NCBI GenBank assembly: GCA_029881635.1
Contig: JAOUMG010000206.1
Coordinates: 1 to 5,034 of the forward strand
DNA: 5,034 nt
Direction of reading: 5' to 3'
Source: Paracoccaceae bacterium
GTDB taxonomy: Bacteria > Pseudomonadota > Alphaproteobacteria > Rhodobacterales > Rhodobacteraceae
The notes beneath the pieces are model-generated. The model saw nothing but the letters and a program-made list of their open reading frames with translations, did no database searches and was not told where the DNA came from. Positions 1-5,034 of the stretch are shown here, one piece after another (the first letter of the stretch is position 1; each line of letters starts with the position of its first letter). The position numbers and the translations under genes are program-made.

Positions 1-987
1 ACATTCAGCCAGCGGCATTCCGCGTTCATCGACCAAACAACCGAAGAACGGCACTATCCGCTCAACCACATCAAACCCGGTCAGGCGCGGTATGAGGTCA
101 TCGACTCGATGCTCTCGGAATATGCTGTGCTTGGCTTCGAATACGGCTATTCGCTGGCCGAACCCAACGCCCTGGTGATGTGGGAGGCGCAGTTCGGCGA
201 TTTTGCCAATGGCGCGCAGATCATGTTCGACCAGTTCGTCAGCTCGGGTGAAAGCAAATGGCTGCGCATGTCGGGCCTCGTCTGCCTTCTGCCGCATGGT
301 TTCGAAGGGCAAGGGCCCGAACATTCCTCGGCCCGCCTCGAACGCTTCCTGCAGCAATGCGCGCAGGATAACTGGATCGTGGCCAACTGTTCCACGCCCG
401 CCAACTATTTCCACATCCTGCGCCGCCAGCTTCACCGGACCTTCCGCAAACCGCTGATCCTGATGACGCCGAAATCGCTGCTGCGCCACCCGATGTGCAT
501 CTCGGATGCCGAAGATTTCACCACCGGATCAACCTTCCACCGCGTCCTCTGGGACGACGCGCAAAAGGGCCATTCGGACACGAAACTGGTGGCCGACAAG
601 AAGATCAAGCGGGTGGTGATGTGTTCGGGCAAGGTCTATTACGACCTTCTGGCCGAACGCGATGCCCGCGGTATCGACGATATCTACCTGCTGCGCCTTG
701 AACAGTTCTACCCCTTCCCCGCGCAATCCGCGGTGAAAGAGCTGGGCCGCTTCAAAGACGCCGAGGTCATCTGGTGTCAGGAAGAACCGAAAAACCAGGG
801 GGCCTGGACCTTTGTCGAACCCAATCTGGAATGGGTGCTGAACCGGATCAAGGCCAGCCACACCCGTCCCCGCTATGTCGGCCGCCATGCTTCGGCATCG
901 CCGGCAACCGGCCTTGCCAGCCGCCACAAGGCGGAACAAGAGGCCATCGTCAACGAAGCCCTGACCCTGGGGGACGCAAAGAAATGA
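1..987 (+). CDS. sucA: 2-oxoglutarate dehydrogenase E1 component, C-terminal part (5' end outside window)
   Basis: The frame is open from the first base and encodes 328 residues ending at TGA 985-987. This is roughly the last third of a protein that is usually 930-1000 residues. E1 uses thiamine diphosphate to decarboxylate 2-oxoglutarate and succinylates the lipoyl arm of E2 in the cytoplasm. Motifs recognisable from E. coli SucA, in order, are FSQRH at visible residues 2-6, [38 protein letters not shown] (about 101-117), [53 protein letters not shown] and [14 protein letters not shown] near the end. These belong to the pyrimidine-binding transketolase-like domain and the C-terminal domain. 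The reading frame is intact with no internal stop. It overlaps sucB by 4 bp (ATGA), which suggests coupled translation. The start, N-terminus and promoter lie upstream and cannot be judged. Confidence 0.97.
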   Translation, partial: TFSQRHSAFIDQTTEERHYPLNHIKPGQARYEVIDSMLSEYAVLGFEYGYSLAEPNALVMWEAQFGDFANGAQIMFDQFVSSGESKWLRMSGLVCLLPHGFEGQGPEHSSARLERFLQQCAQDNWIVANCSTPANYFHILRRQLHRTFRKPLILMTPKSLLRHPMCISDAEDFTTGSTFHRVLWDDAQKGHSDTKLVADKKIKRVVMCSGKVYYDLLAERDARGIDDIYLLRLEQFYPFPAQSAVKELGRFKDAEVIWCQEEPKNQGAWTFVEPNLEWVLNRIKASHTRPRYVGRHASASPATGLASRHKAEQEAIVNEALTLGDAKK

Positions 988-2513
988 GTATCGAGGTTCG
1001 CGTCCCCACCTTGGGCGAAAGCGTCACCGAGGCGACCGTGGCCACATGGTTCAAGAAACCCGGCGACGCGGTCGCAGTCGATGAAATGCTGTGCGAGCTG
1101 GAAACCGACAAGGTCACCGTCGAGGTGCCCGCCCCAGCCGCCGGAACCCTTGCCGATATTGTCGCCGCCGAAGGCACCACCGTGGCCGCTGGCGCGCTTC
1201 TGGCGCAGATAAATGAGGCCGGCAAAGCCGCGCCTGCAGTGAATTCACCCCAAAGCGCGGCACCCGCGCCAAAAGCCGATGAGGGCAAGATGACAGATGT
1301 AATGGTTCCCACCTTAGGCGAAAGCGTCACCGAGGCGACCGTCTCGACCTGGTTCAAGAAGGTCGGCGATGCCGTCGCCGTCGATGAAATGCTGTGTGAA
1401 CTTGAAACCGACAAGGTCTCGGTCGAGGTTCCCTCACCCGTCGCCGGCACCTTGTCTGAAATCATCGCTGCCGAAGGCAGCATTGTCGATGCCAAGGCAC
1501 GGCTGGCCGTCATCGCCGAAGGCGCTGCCGCTGCCGCGAAACCCGCGAAATCGGCCCCCGCCGCGGCAGCCGCACCAGCACCGGCAAAATCCGCCAAGGA
1601 TGTCGAAGATGCCCCTTCCGCCAAGAAAGCCATGGCGGAGGCCGGGCTGTCCGCAGATCAGGTCACCGGTACCGGTCGCGATGGCCGCATCATGAAGGAA
1701 GACGTGGCCAAGGCCGCCGCGGGCCAGACAGCCGCACCGGCAACCCCCGCCCCGGCCAGCCCGGCCCCTGCCCCCGCAGCAGCCCCGCGTGCGCCCAGCC
1801 GGGCCGAGGATGCGAGCCGCGAGGAACGGGTCAAGATGACAAGGCTCCGCGCCACCATCGCCCGCCGCCTCAAGGATGCACAAAACACCGCCGCGATGCT
1901 GACGACCTATAACGAAGTCGACATGTCCGCCGTGATGGAACTGCGCAACGCCTACAAGGCCGACTTTGAAAAGAAACACGGCGTGAAGCTCGGCTTCATG
2001 TCCTTTTTCGTCAAGGCCTGCAATCACGCGCTGAAAGAGGTGCCCGAGGTTAATGCCGAAATCGACGGCGGCGATGTCGTCTATAAAAACTATGTCCATA
2101 TGGGCGTGGCTGTCGGCACGCCCACCGGCCTTGTGGTGCCGGTGGTGCGCGATGCCGACCAGATGGGTTTCGCCGCAATCGAGAAAAAGATTGCCGAACT
2201 CGGCCTGCGCGCCCGCGACGGCAAGCTGAGCATGGCTGAAATGCAGGGCGGCAGCTTCACTATCTCCAACGGCGGCGTCTATGGCTCGCTCATGTCCTCG
2301 CCCATCCTCAACCCCCCGCAATCGGGGATTTTGGGAATGCACAAAATCCAGGACCGCCCGGTGGTGGTGAACGGCGAAATAACCATCCGTCCGATGATGT
2401 ACCTCGCCCTTTCCTACGACCACCGCGTTGTTGACGGCAAGGGTGCTGTGACCTTCCTCGTCCGGGTGAAAGAGGCGCTGGAAGATCCGCGTCGGTTGCT
2501 GATGGATTTGTGA
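984..2513 (+). CDS. sucB: 2-oxoglutarate dehydrogenase E2, dihydrolipoyllysine-residue succinyltransferase, two lipoyl domains
   Basis: This 509-residue E2 core moves the succinyl group from its lipoyl arm to CoA. The start is ATG 984, overlapping the sucA stop, with a G-rich GGGGGA at 969-974 as a weak Shine-Dalgarno; the N-terminus [13 protein letters not shown] fits a family start. Lipoyl domain 1 spans about residues 2-80 with ETDKV lipoylation lysine K43, and lipoyl domain 2 spans about 103-181 with K144. An Ala/Pro linker lies at 81-102. The E3-binding domain is about 210-245 ([13 protein letters not shown]), flanked by flexible Ala/Pro linkers near 182-209 and 247-276. The catalytic domain is about 280-509, with active-site His480 and Asp484 in SYDHRVVDG and the [13 protein letters not shown] segment. 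E. coli SucB is about 405 residues with one lipoyl domain, so this one carries an extra copy. Choice of succinyl rather than acetyl transferase rests on overall likeness and on adjacency to sucA. Confidence 0.97.
   Translation: MSIEVRVPTLGESVTEATVATWFKKPGDAVAVDEMLCELETDKVTVEVPAPAAGTLADIVAAEGTTVAAGALLAQINEAGKAAPAVNSPQSAAPAPKADEGKMTDVMVPTLGESVTEATVSTWFKKVGDAVAVDEMLCELETDKVSVEVPSPVAGTLSEIIAAEGSIVDAKARLAVIAEGAAAAAKPAKSAPAAAAAPAPAKSAKDVEDAPSAKKAMAEAGLSADQVTGTGRDGRIMKEDVAKAAAGQTAAPATPAPASPAPAPAAAPRAPSRAEDASREERVKMTRLRATIARRLKDAQNTAAMLTTYNEVDMSAVMELRNAYKADFEKKHGVKLGFMSFFVKACNHALKEVPEVNAEIDGGDVVYKNYVHMGVAVGTPTGLVVPVVRDADQMGFAAIEKKIAELGLRARDGKLSMAEMQGGSFTISNGGVYGSLMSSPILNPPQSGILGMHKIQDRPVVVNGEITIRPMMYLALSYDHRVVDGKGAVTFLVRVKEALEDPRRLLMDL
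1005..1342 (+). repeat. Tandem intragenic duplication encoding the two lipoyl domains
   Basis: Bases 1005-1039 recur at 1308-1342 with a single mismatch in 35, offset exactly 303 bp (101 codons). Further identical blocks at the same offset lie at 1078-1093/1381-1396 and 1101-1115/1404-1418. At protein level, residues 7-80 and 108-181 match at about 57 of 74 positions by hand alignment. The feature marks the outer limits of the best-conserved DNA copies; the duplicated domain as a whole runs to about 1525. Confidence 0.85.
1281..1292 (+). promoter_or_regulatory. Possible internal ribosome binding site and start within sucB
   Basis: GAGG at 1281-1284 sits 5 nt before the in-frame ATG at 1290-1292 (Met103), which begins the second lipoyl domain ([12 protein letters not shown]). 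Translation from here would give a 407-residue, single-lipoyl E2 of the standard size. The spacing and motif are seen in the sequence. Its use as a start is speculative, and it may be a relic of the ancestral gene start before the lipoyl domain was duplicated. Confidence 0.25.
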
Positions 2514-2951
2514 ATGCGAATGCTTCGCACAGCTTTGTTCATTGCCAAACTTGGACTTTGCGCTCCAATGGCCGCTGTGTTTCTGTTCGGATTGGGAGCG
2601 GCTTACTTCGCCGAAGCGATGCTTTACGACGCGTTGAATAATCAGAGTGCGCCTATGATTTCGACAGCGTTCTTTCGGATTGCCTACGTGGGGCATTCTG
2701 CACTCGCGTTTCTGTTCATTTACAGGGCTTTGACACGCGACTTCCTATCACCTGCAACAATCCTCAAGGGTTTCATTGTCACAGGTTTGGTCGCAATTTT
2801 CTTCGGAAAGAGCGATCTCGCCCAAAGCCTCGCCGCGCAAGACTGGTTCGCGGTTAGCACAGGATTTGCGTTTTCAATGGGACCAATTTGCTTGTGTTTA
2901 CTTCTAACCCTGATCGAAGACTATCAACACAACTGGGTCGCGCAAACATAA
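2514..2951 (+). CDS. Hypothetical four-helix membrane protein
   Basis: I do not recognise this 145-residue protein. It is hydrophobic, with likely membrane segments at about residues 15-37, 51-71, 82-98 and 112-134. The N-terminus is short and basic (MRMLRT) and the C-terminal tail is polar (EDYQHNWVAQT). No catalytic motif or clear signal peptidase site is visible. The ATG at 2514 follows the sucB TGA with no gap; a second in-frame ATG at 2520 is an alternative start. No good Shine-Dalgarno is seen, so it probably depends on coupling to sucB termination. GC is about 50% over 2521-2940 by hand count, against about 63% in a sampled sucB line, and A/T-ending codons are much commoner than in neighbouring genes. 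This suggests later acquisition or weak selection. Being a frame of 145 codons with coherent membrane topology, it is probably a real gene. Its function is unknown. Confidence 0.7.
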   Translation: MRMLRTALFIAKLGLCAPMAAVFLFGLGAAYFAEAMLYDALNNQSAPMISTAFFRIAYVGHSALAFLFIYRALTRDFLSPATILKGFIVTGLVAIFFGKSDLAQSLAAQDWFAVSTGFAFSMGPICLCLLLTLIEDYQHNWVAQT

Positions 2952-2968
2952 CAAACTATCGTGGATTG

Positions 2969-2984
2969 CCGGGCGCAAGCCCGG
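2969..2984 (+). other. GC-only hairpin with GCAA tetraloop between the two membrane-protein genes
   Basis: CCGGGC (2969-2974) and GCCCGG (2979-2984) pair perfectly around the loop GCAA (2975-2978), a GNRA-type tetraloop known to stabilise RNA hairpins. No T-run follows, so it is not a classical intrinsic terminator. It could act as an mRNA processing or stability element in the 65-bp gap, or it could be chance in GC-rich DNA. Confidence 0.45.
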
Positions 2985-3005
2985 GTTCACCCGCCGCCCC
3001 CGAAA

Positions 3006-3009
3006 AGGA
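3006..3009 (+). promoter_or_regulatory. Ribosome binding site of the MAPEG gene
   Basis: AGGA at 3006-3009 lies 7 nt before ATG 3017. It supports that start over extending the open frame upstream into the end of the preceding gene. Confidence 0.65.
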
Positions 3010-3016
3010 CCCCACA

Positions 3017-3412
3017 ATGTCCAACGAACTGACCATTCTCGCGCTTTACGGCCTCTTCACCGCCCTTGTCCTGCTGCTGAAAGTCACCGGCATGTCGGGC
3101 CAGCTTGGCATGGGTTACCTGCTTTCCTCGCGTGATGAACATCGCACGCTGACCGGCATCACCGCCCGCCTCGACCGGGCGCTGTCGAACTCGGTCACCG
3201 CCATGGCTCTTTTCGCCCCGGTGATCCTGATCCTCGCCATCAAGAATGGCTTCAGCGCCGGAACGCTCACCGCCGCACAGGTGTTTCTGGTCGCGCGCGT
3301 TCTTTACGTGCCCGCCTACGGCTTCGGCCTTACCGGCATCCGCACGGCGCTTTGGCTGGCAGGGTTCGCCGCGACGGTCATTCTCTACCTCATGGCGCTG
3401 ATGGTGGCGTGA
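3017..3412 (+). CDS. MAPEG-family integral membrane protein
   Basis: The product has 131 residues, the usual length for a bacterial MAPEG protein (membrane-associated proteins in eicosanoid and glutathione metabolism, PF01124). The start ATG 3017 has AGGA 7 nt upstream. Likely membrane helices lie at about 5-24, 61-76, 86-102 and 111-130, in keeping with the four-helix fold. The polar segment RLDRALSNSVTAMALFAP (residues 51-68) resembles the family's RxxRAxxN glutathione-site region, with R51, R54 and N58. ARVLYVPAYGFGLTGIRTALW (93-113) resembles the conserved aromatic/arginine segment before the last helix. Characterised eukaryotic relatives are glutathione transferases or eicosanoid synthases; most bacterial members have no known substrate. 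Composition is GC-rich, like sucB and lpd and unlike the gene before it. It lies in the same orientation within the suc cluster, but nothing in the sequence links it to 2-oxoglutarate oxidation. Confidence 0.85.
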   Translation: MSNELTILALYGLFTALVLLLKVTGMSGQLGMGYLLSSRDEHRTLTGITARLDRALSNSVTAMALFAPVILILAIKNGFSAGTLTAAQVFLVARVLYVPAYGFGLTGIRTALWLAGFAATVILYLMALMVA

Positions 3413-3424
3413 TTCATTCCCTGT

Positions 3425-3440
3425 CATCTGTTAACAGATG
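3425..3440. repeat. Perfect 16-bp palindrome
   Basis: CATCTGTT at 3425-3432 is the exact reverse complement of AACAGATG at 3433-3440. As RNA the stem extends by a U-G wobble (3424/3441) and a G-C pair (3423/3442) around the loop UUAA. It starts 12 bp after the MAPEG stop. It could be a protein-binding dyad or a 3'-end hairpin; no T-run follows. Confidence 0.6.
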
Positions 3441-3443
3441 GCC

Positions 3444-3459
3444 AAGGGGCAGCACCCTT
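3444..3459 (+). other. Short inverted repeat, 5-bp stem
   Basis: AAGGG (3444-3448) pairs with CCCTT (3455-3459) around GCAGCA. Alone this is weak, but it fits exactly between the 16-bp and 20-bp palindromes, so the three hairpins form a near-continuous series. Confidence 0.35.
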
Positions 3460-3460
3460 T

Positions 3461-3480
3461 GTCCCGACAGCTGTCGGGAC
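3461..3480. repeat. Perfect 20-bp palindrome
   Basis: GTCCCGACAG (3461-3470) is followed directly by its reverse complement CTGTCGGGAC (3471-3480). In RNA this gives an 8-bp GC-rich stem with loop AGCU; in DNA it is a symmetric site for a dimeric regulator. No T-run follows on either strand, so it does not look like an intrinsic terminator. A dispersed intergenic palindrome (REP-like) is the main alternative. Confidence 0.65.
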
Positions 3481-3502
3481 GGATGCGGTACAGATACCAG
3501 AC

Positions 3503-3519
3503 GCCTGCGGGACGCAGGC
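3503..3519 (+). other. Stable hairpin upstream of lpd
   Basis: GCCTGCG (3503-3509) pairs with CGCAGGC (3513-3519) around the loop GGA. The 8-bp direct repeat CCAGACGC occurs at 3497-3504 and 3519-3526, overlapping each foot. A run of five T at 3530-3534 lies 10 nt beyond the stem, too far for a standard intrinsic terminator. The hairpin ends 16 nt before the lpd Shine-Dalgarno, so it may shield the lpd mRNA 5' end or act in attenuation. Confidence 0.5.
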
Positions 3520-3535
3520 CAGACGCTGATTTTTG

Positions 3536-3541
3536 AAGGAG
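3536..3541 (+). promoter_or_regulatory. Strong ribosome binding site of lpd
   Basis: AAGGAG at 3536-3541 lies 6 nt before ATG 3548. This fixes the start at 3548 and rules out the in-frame TTG at 3533, which would place the Shine-Dalgarno inside the coding region. Confidence 0.85.
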
Positions 3542-3547
3542 TATTCC

Positions 3548-4936
3548 ATGGCTGAGTTCGACGTGATCATCATCGGTGCCGGTCCCGGCGGCTATGTCGG
3601 CGCCATCCGCTGCGCCCAGCTTGGCCTGAAAACCGCCGTGGTCGAGGGCCGCGAAACCCTTGGCGGCACCTGCCTCAACGTCGGCTGCATTCCCTCAAAG
3701 GCGCTGCTGCACGCCTCCCATTGCCTGCATGATGCCGAAACCAATTTCGCCAAGATGGGGCTCAAGGGAAAATCCCCCTCCGTCGATTGGCCCACCATGC
3801 TGGGCTACAAGGATGACGTCATCGGCCAGAACACCAAAGGCATCGAATTTCTGTTCAAAAAGAACAAGATAACCTGGCTCAAGGGCTGGGGTTCGATCCC
3901 CGAACCCGGCAAGGTCAAGGTCGGGGATGAGGTGCATGAGGCCAAGAATATTGTCATCGCCACCGGCTCGGAACCCTCCAGCCTGCCCGGCGTGACGGTC
4001 GATGAAAAGGTGGTTGTCACCTCAACCGGCGCGTTGGCCCTGCCAAAGATTCCCAAAACCATGGTGGTGATCGGCGCAGGTGTCATCGGGCTCGAAATGG
4101 GCTCGGTCTATTCGCGGCTGGGTGCCGAGGTTACGGTTGTCGAATACCTTGACGCCATCACCCCCGGCATGGATGCCGATGTGCAAAAGAACTTCCAGAG
4201 AATCCTGAAAAGACAAGGGCTTAACTTCATCATGGGTGCCGCTGTCCAGGGCGTCGAGGTCAAGCGTGGCAAGGCCACGGTCAGCTATAAACTGAACAAG
4301 AACGGCACCGAAGCCACGCTCGATGCCGACTGCGTTCTCGTCGCCACGGGCCGCAAACCCTTTACCGACGGCCTCGGGCTCGACGCGTTGGGGGTTGAAA
4401 TGGAAAAGCGCGGCCAGATCAAGACCGACGGTCATTTTGCCACAAATATCAAAGGCATATACGCCATCGGCGACGCCATCGTGGGGCCGATGCTGGCCCA
4501 TAAGGCCGAAGACGAAGGCATGGCCCTGGCCGAGATTCTGGCGGGCAAGTCCGGCCATGTGAACTATGATGTCATCCCCGGTGTGATCTACACTACCCCC
4601 GAAGTGGCCAGCGTCGGCGCCACCGAAGAACAACTCAAGGCCGAAGGCCGCGCCTATAAGGTCGGCAAGTTCGCCTTCATGGGCAACGGCCGCGCCAAGG
4701 CGGTTTTCCAAGGCGAAGGCTTCGTGAAAATCCTTGCAGATCAATCCACTGACCGCATTCTCGGCGCCCATATCATCGGGCCTGCAGCGGGCGAACTGAT
4801 CCATGAGATTTGCGTCGGCATGGAATTTGGCGCCTCGGCCCAGGACATCGCCCTGACCTGCCACGCTCACCCGACATTCTCGGAAGCGGTGCGCGAAGCA
4901 GCACTTGCCTGCGGTGACGGCCCGATCCATTCCTGA
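3548..4936 (+). CDS. lpd: Dihydrolipoamide dehydrogenase (E3)
   Basis: This is a 462-residue FAD-dependent disulfide oxidoreductase of normal length. It reoxidises dihydrolipoyl E2 and passes electrons to NAD+. The N-terminal FAD dinucleotide fold has GAGPGG at residues 10-15. The redox-active disulfide is C42-C47 in [13 protein letters not shown]. The NAD-binding fold has GAGVIG at 176-181, followed by E199 at the end of the second strand, which fits NAD rather than NADP. The second FAD motif YAIGDAI includes D309. The C-terminal dimerisation domain carries the catalytic pair H441-E446 in HAHPTFSE. The start ATG 3548 has a strong Shine-Dalgarno. No frameshift is seen and codon use matches sucB. 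Linkage to sucAB indicates it serves the 2-oxoglutarate complex; E3 is often shared with pyruvate dehydrogenase or other lipoyl complexes, which cannot be judged here. The structured gap upstream may give it separate expression. Confidence 0.97.
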   Translation: MAEFDVIIIGAGPGGYVGAIRCAQLGLKTAVVEGRETLGGTCLNVGCIPSKALLHASHCLHDAETNFAKMGLKGKSPSVDWPTMLGYKDDVIGQNTKGIEFLFKKNKITWLKGWGSIPEPGKVKVGDEVHEAKNIVIATGSEPSSLPGVTVDEKVVVTSTGALALPKIPKTMVVIGAGVIGLEMGSVYSRLGAEVTVVEYLDAITPGMDADVQKNFQRILKRQGLNFIMGAAVQGVEVKRGKATVSYKLNKNGTEATLDADCVLVATGRKPFTDGLGLDALGVEMEKRGQIKTDGHFATNIKGIYAIGDAIVGPMLAHKAEDEGMALAEILAGKSGHVNYDVIPGVIYTTPEVASVGATEEQLKAEGRAYKVGKFAFMGNGRAKAVFQGEGFVKILADQSTDRILGAHIIGPAAGELIHEICVGMEFGASAQDIALTCHAHPTFSEAVREAALACGDGPIHS

Positions 4937-4937
4937 C

Positions 4938-4949
4938 ACGGTCCTCCGT
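4938..4949 (+). other. Weak hairpin immediately after lpd
   Basis: ACGG (4938-4941) pairs with CCGT (4946-4949) around TCCT, one base after the lpd stop, followed by TTTC. The 4-bp stem is too short to call a terminator with confidence. An alternative pairing, CTCCGT (4944-4949) with ACGGAG (4974-4979), competes with it. Confidence 0.2.
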
Positions 4950-4981
4950 TTCAATCTGGCCCAAAAAACTCTGACGGAGTG

Positions 4982-5034
4982 ATGCCCATCGCGCAGAAGA
5001 GGCAAGAGGCCCGGTTCGCCCGCTACCCGGCCAG
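4982..5034 (+). CDS. Possible start of a further gene, cut by the window end
   Basis: From ATG 4982 the frame is open to the end and reads as a short basic N-terminus, MPIAQKRQEARFARYPA. GGAG at 4976-4979 is only 2 nt from the ATG, too close for a normal Shine-Dalgarno; GTG 4979 is also in frame. Seventeen codons are too few to identify a product, and this may not be coding. The 45 bp between the lpd stop and this ATG hold only the weak inverted repeats described separately. Confidence 0.2.
   Translation, partial: MPIAQKRQEARFARYPA

Noticed and set aside
774..983. In-frame extension of sucB upstream of ATG 984
   Set aside because: The extra 70 residues overlap the conserved sucA C-terminus in another frame and resemble no E2; the lipoyl domain begins right after Met at 984.
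1005..1530. Assembly error as the cause of the lipoyl duplication
   Set aside because: The copies differ at many synonymous and replacement sites and are separated by a distinct Ala/Pro linker, so they are diverged domains and not a duplicated read.
950..1633. A 227-codon minus-strand frame rich in Ala, Ser and Thr with internal repetition
   Set aside because: Its repeats merely mirror the duplicated lipoyl domains and Ala/Pro linkers of sucB on the other strand.
1434..2696. A 420-codon open frame on the minus strand across sucB and the following gene
   Set aside because: It is antisense to an E2 with intact domains and catalytic residues. Its product is rich in His, Gly and Arg with no recognisable domain, as expected from the complement of GC-rich coding DNA.
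3459..3500. Sigma70-type promoter for lpd starting from TTGTCC at 3459-3464
   Set aside because: No -10-like hexamer lies at 16-18 bp; the nearest AT-containing candidate is too far away.
3503..3534. Intrinsic terminator formed by the hairpin and the five-T run before lpd
   Set aside because: The T-run begins 10 nt after the stem; a Rho-independent terminator needs it directly adjacent.
4963..4980. Minus-strand terminator: ACTC/GAGT stem followed by six T when read on the reverse strand
   Set aside because: The stem is only 4 bp with two A-T pairs, too unstable, and no minus-strand gene is established at this end of the window.
4022..5005. A 327-codon open frame on the minus strand across lpd
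   Set aside because: It lies opposite the NAD-binding and dimerisation domains of a clearly functional lpd, and its sequence shows no family signature.

Overview
The window shows part of a TCA-cycle operon from a GC-rich alphaproteobacterium, most likely a member of the Rhodobacterales. That placement is an inference from protein character, strong G/C preference at third codon positions, a double-lipoyl E2, and the sucA-sucB-(small membrane genes)-lpd order. No rRNA or other taxonomic marker is present. All supported genes lie on the + strand.

Layout: positions 1-987 are the 3' third of sucA (E1 of 2-oxoglutarate dehydrogenase). Its stop overlaps the start of sucB (984-2513, E2 succinyltransferase with two N-terminal lipoyl domains). 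The sucB stop is followed with no gap by a start codon for an unrecognised 145-residue, four-helix membrane protein (2514-2951), whose base composition (about 50% GC by hand count) is clearly lower than its neighbours. A 65-bp gap with one compact hairpin leads to a 131-residue MAPEG-family membrane protein (3017-3412). A 135-bp gap densely packed with inverted repeats, including perfect 16-bp and 20-bp palindromes, then precedes lpd (3548-4936, dihydrolipoamide dehydrogenase, E3). The last 98 bp contain no convincing gene, only a reading frame with a weak possible start at 4982.

E1, E2 and E3 together form the 2-oxoglutarate dehydrogenase complex, which converts 2-oxoglutarate, CoA and NAD+ to succinyl-CoA, CO2 and NADH. 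E1 decarboxylates and loads the lipoyl arm of E2, E2 transfers the succinyl group to CoA, and E3 reoxidises the dihydrolipoyl group. The overlap and abutment at sucA/sucB/2514 suggest translational coupling. The palindrome-rich gap before lpd, which has its own strong Shine-Dalgarno, is the likeliest place for expression of E3 to be set apart from E1/E2.

This is mostly an ordinary core-metabolism locus. The less expected elements are the two membrane-protein genes between sucB and lpd (one compositionally atypical), the palindrome cluster, and the lipoyl-domain duplication with a plausible internal start. I see no defence system, mobile element, CRISPR array or RNA gene.
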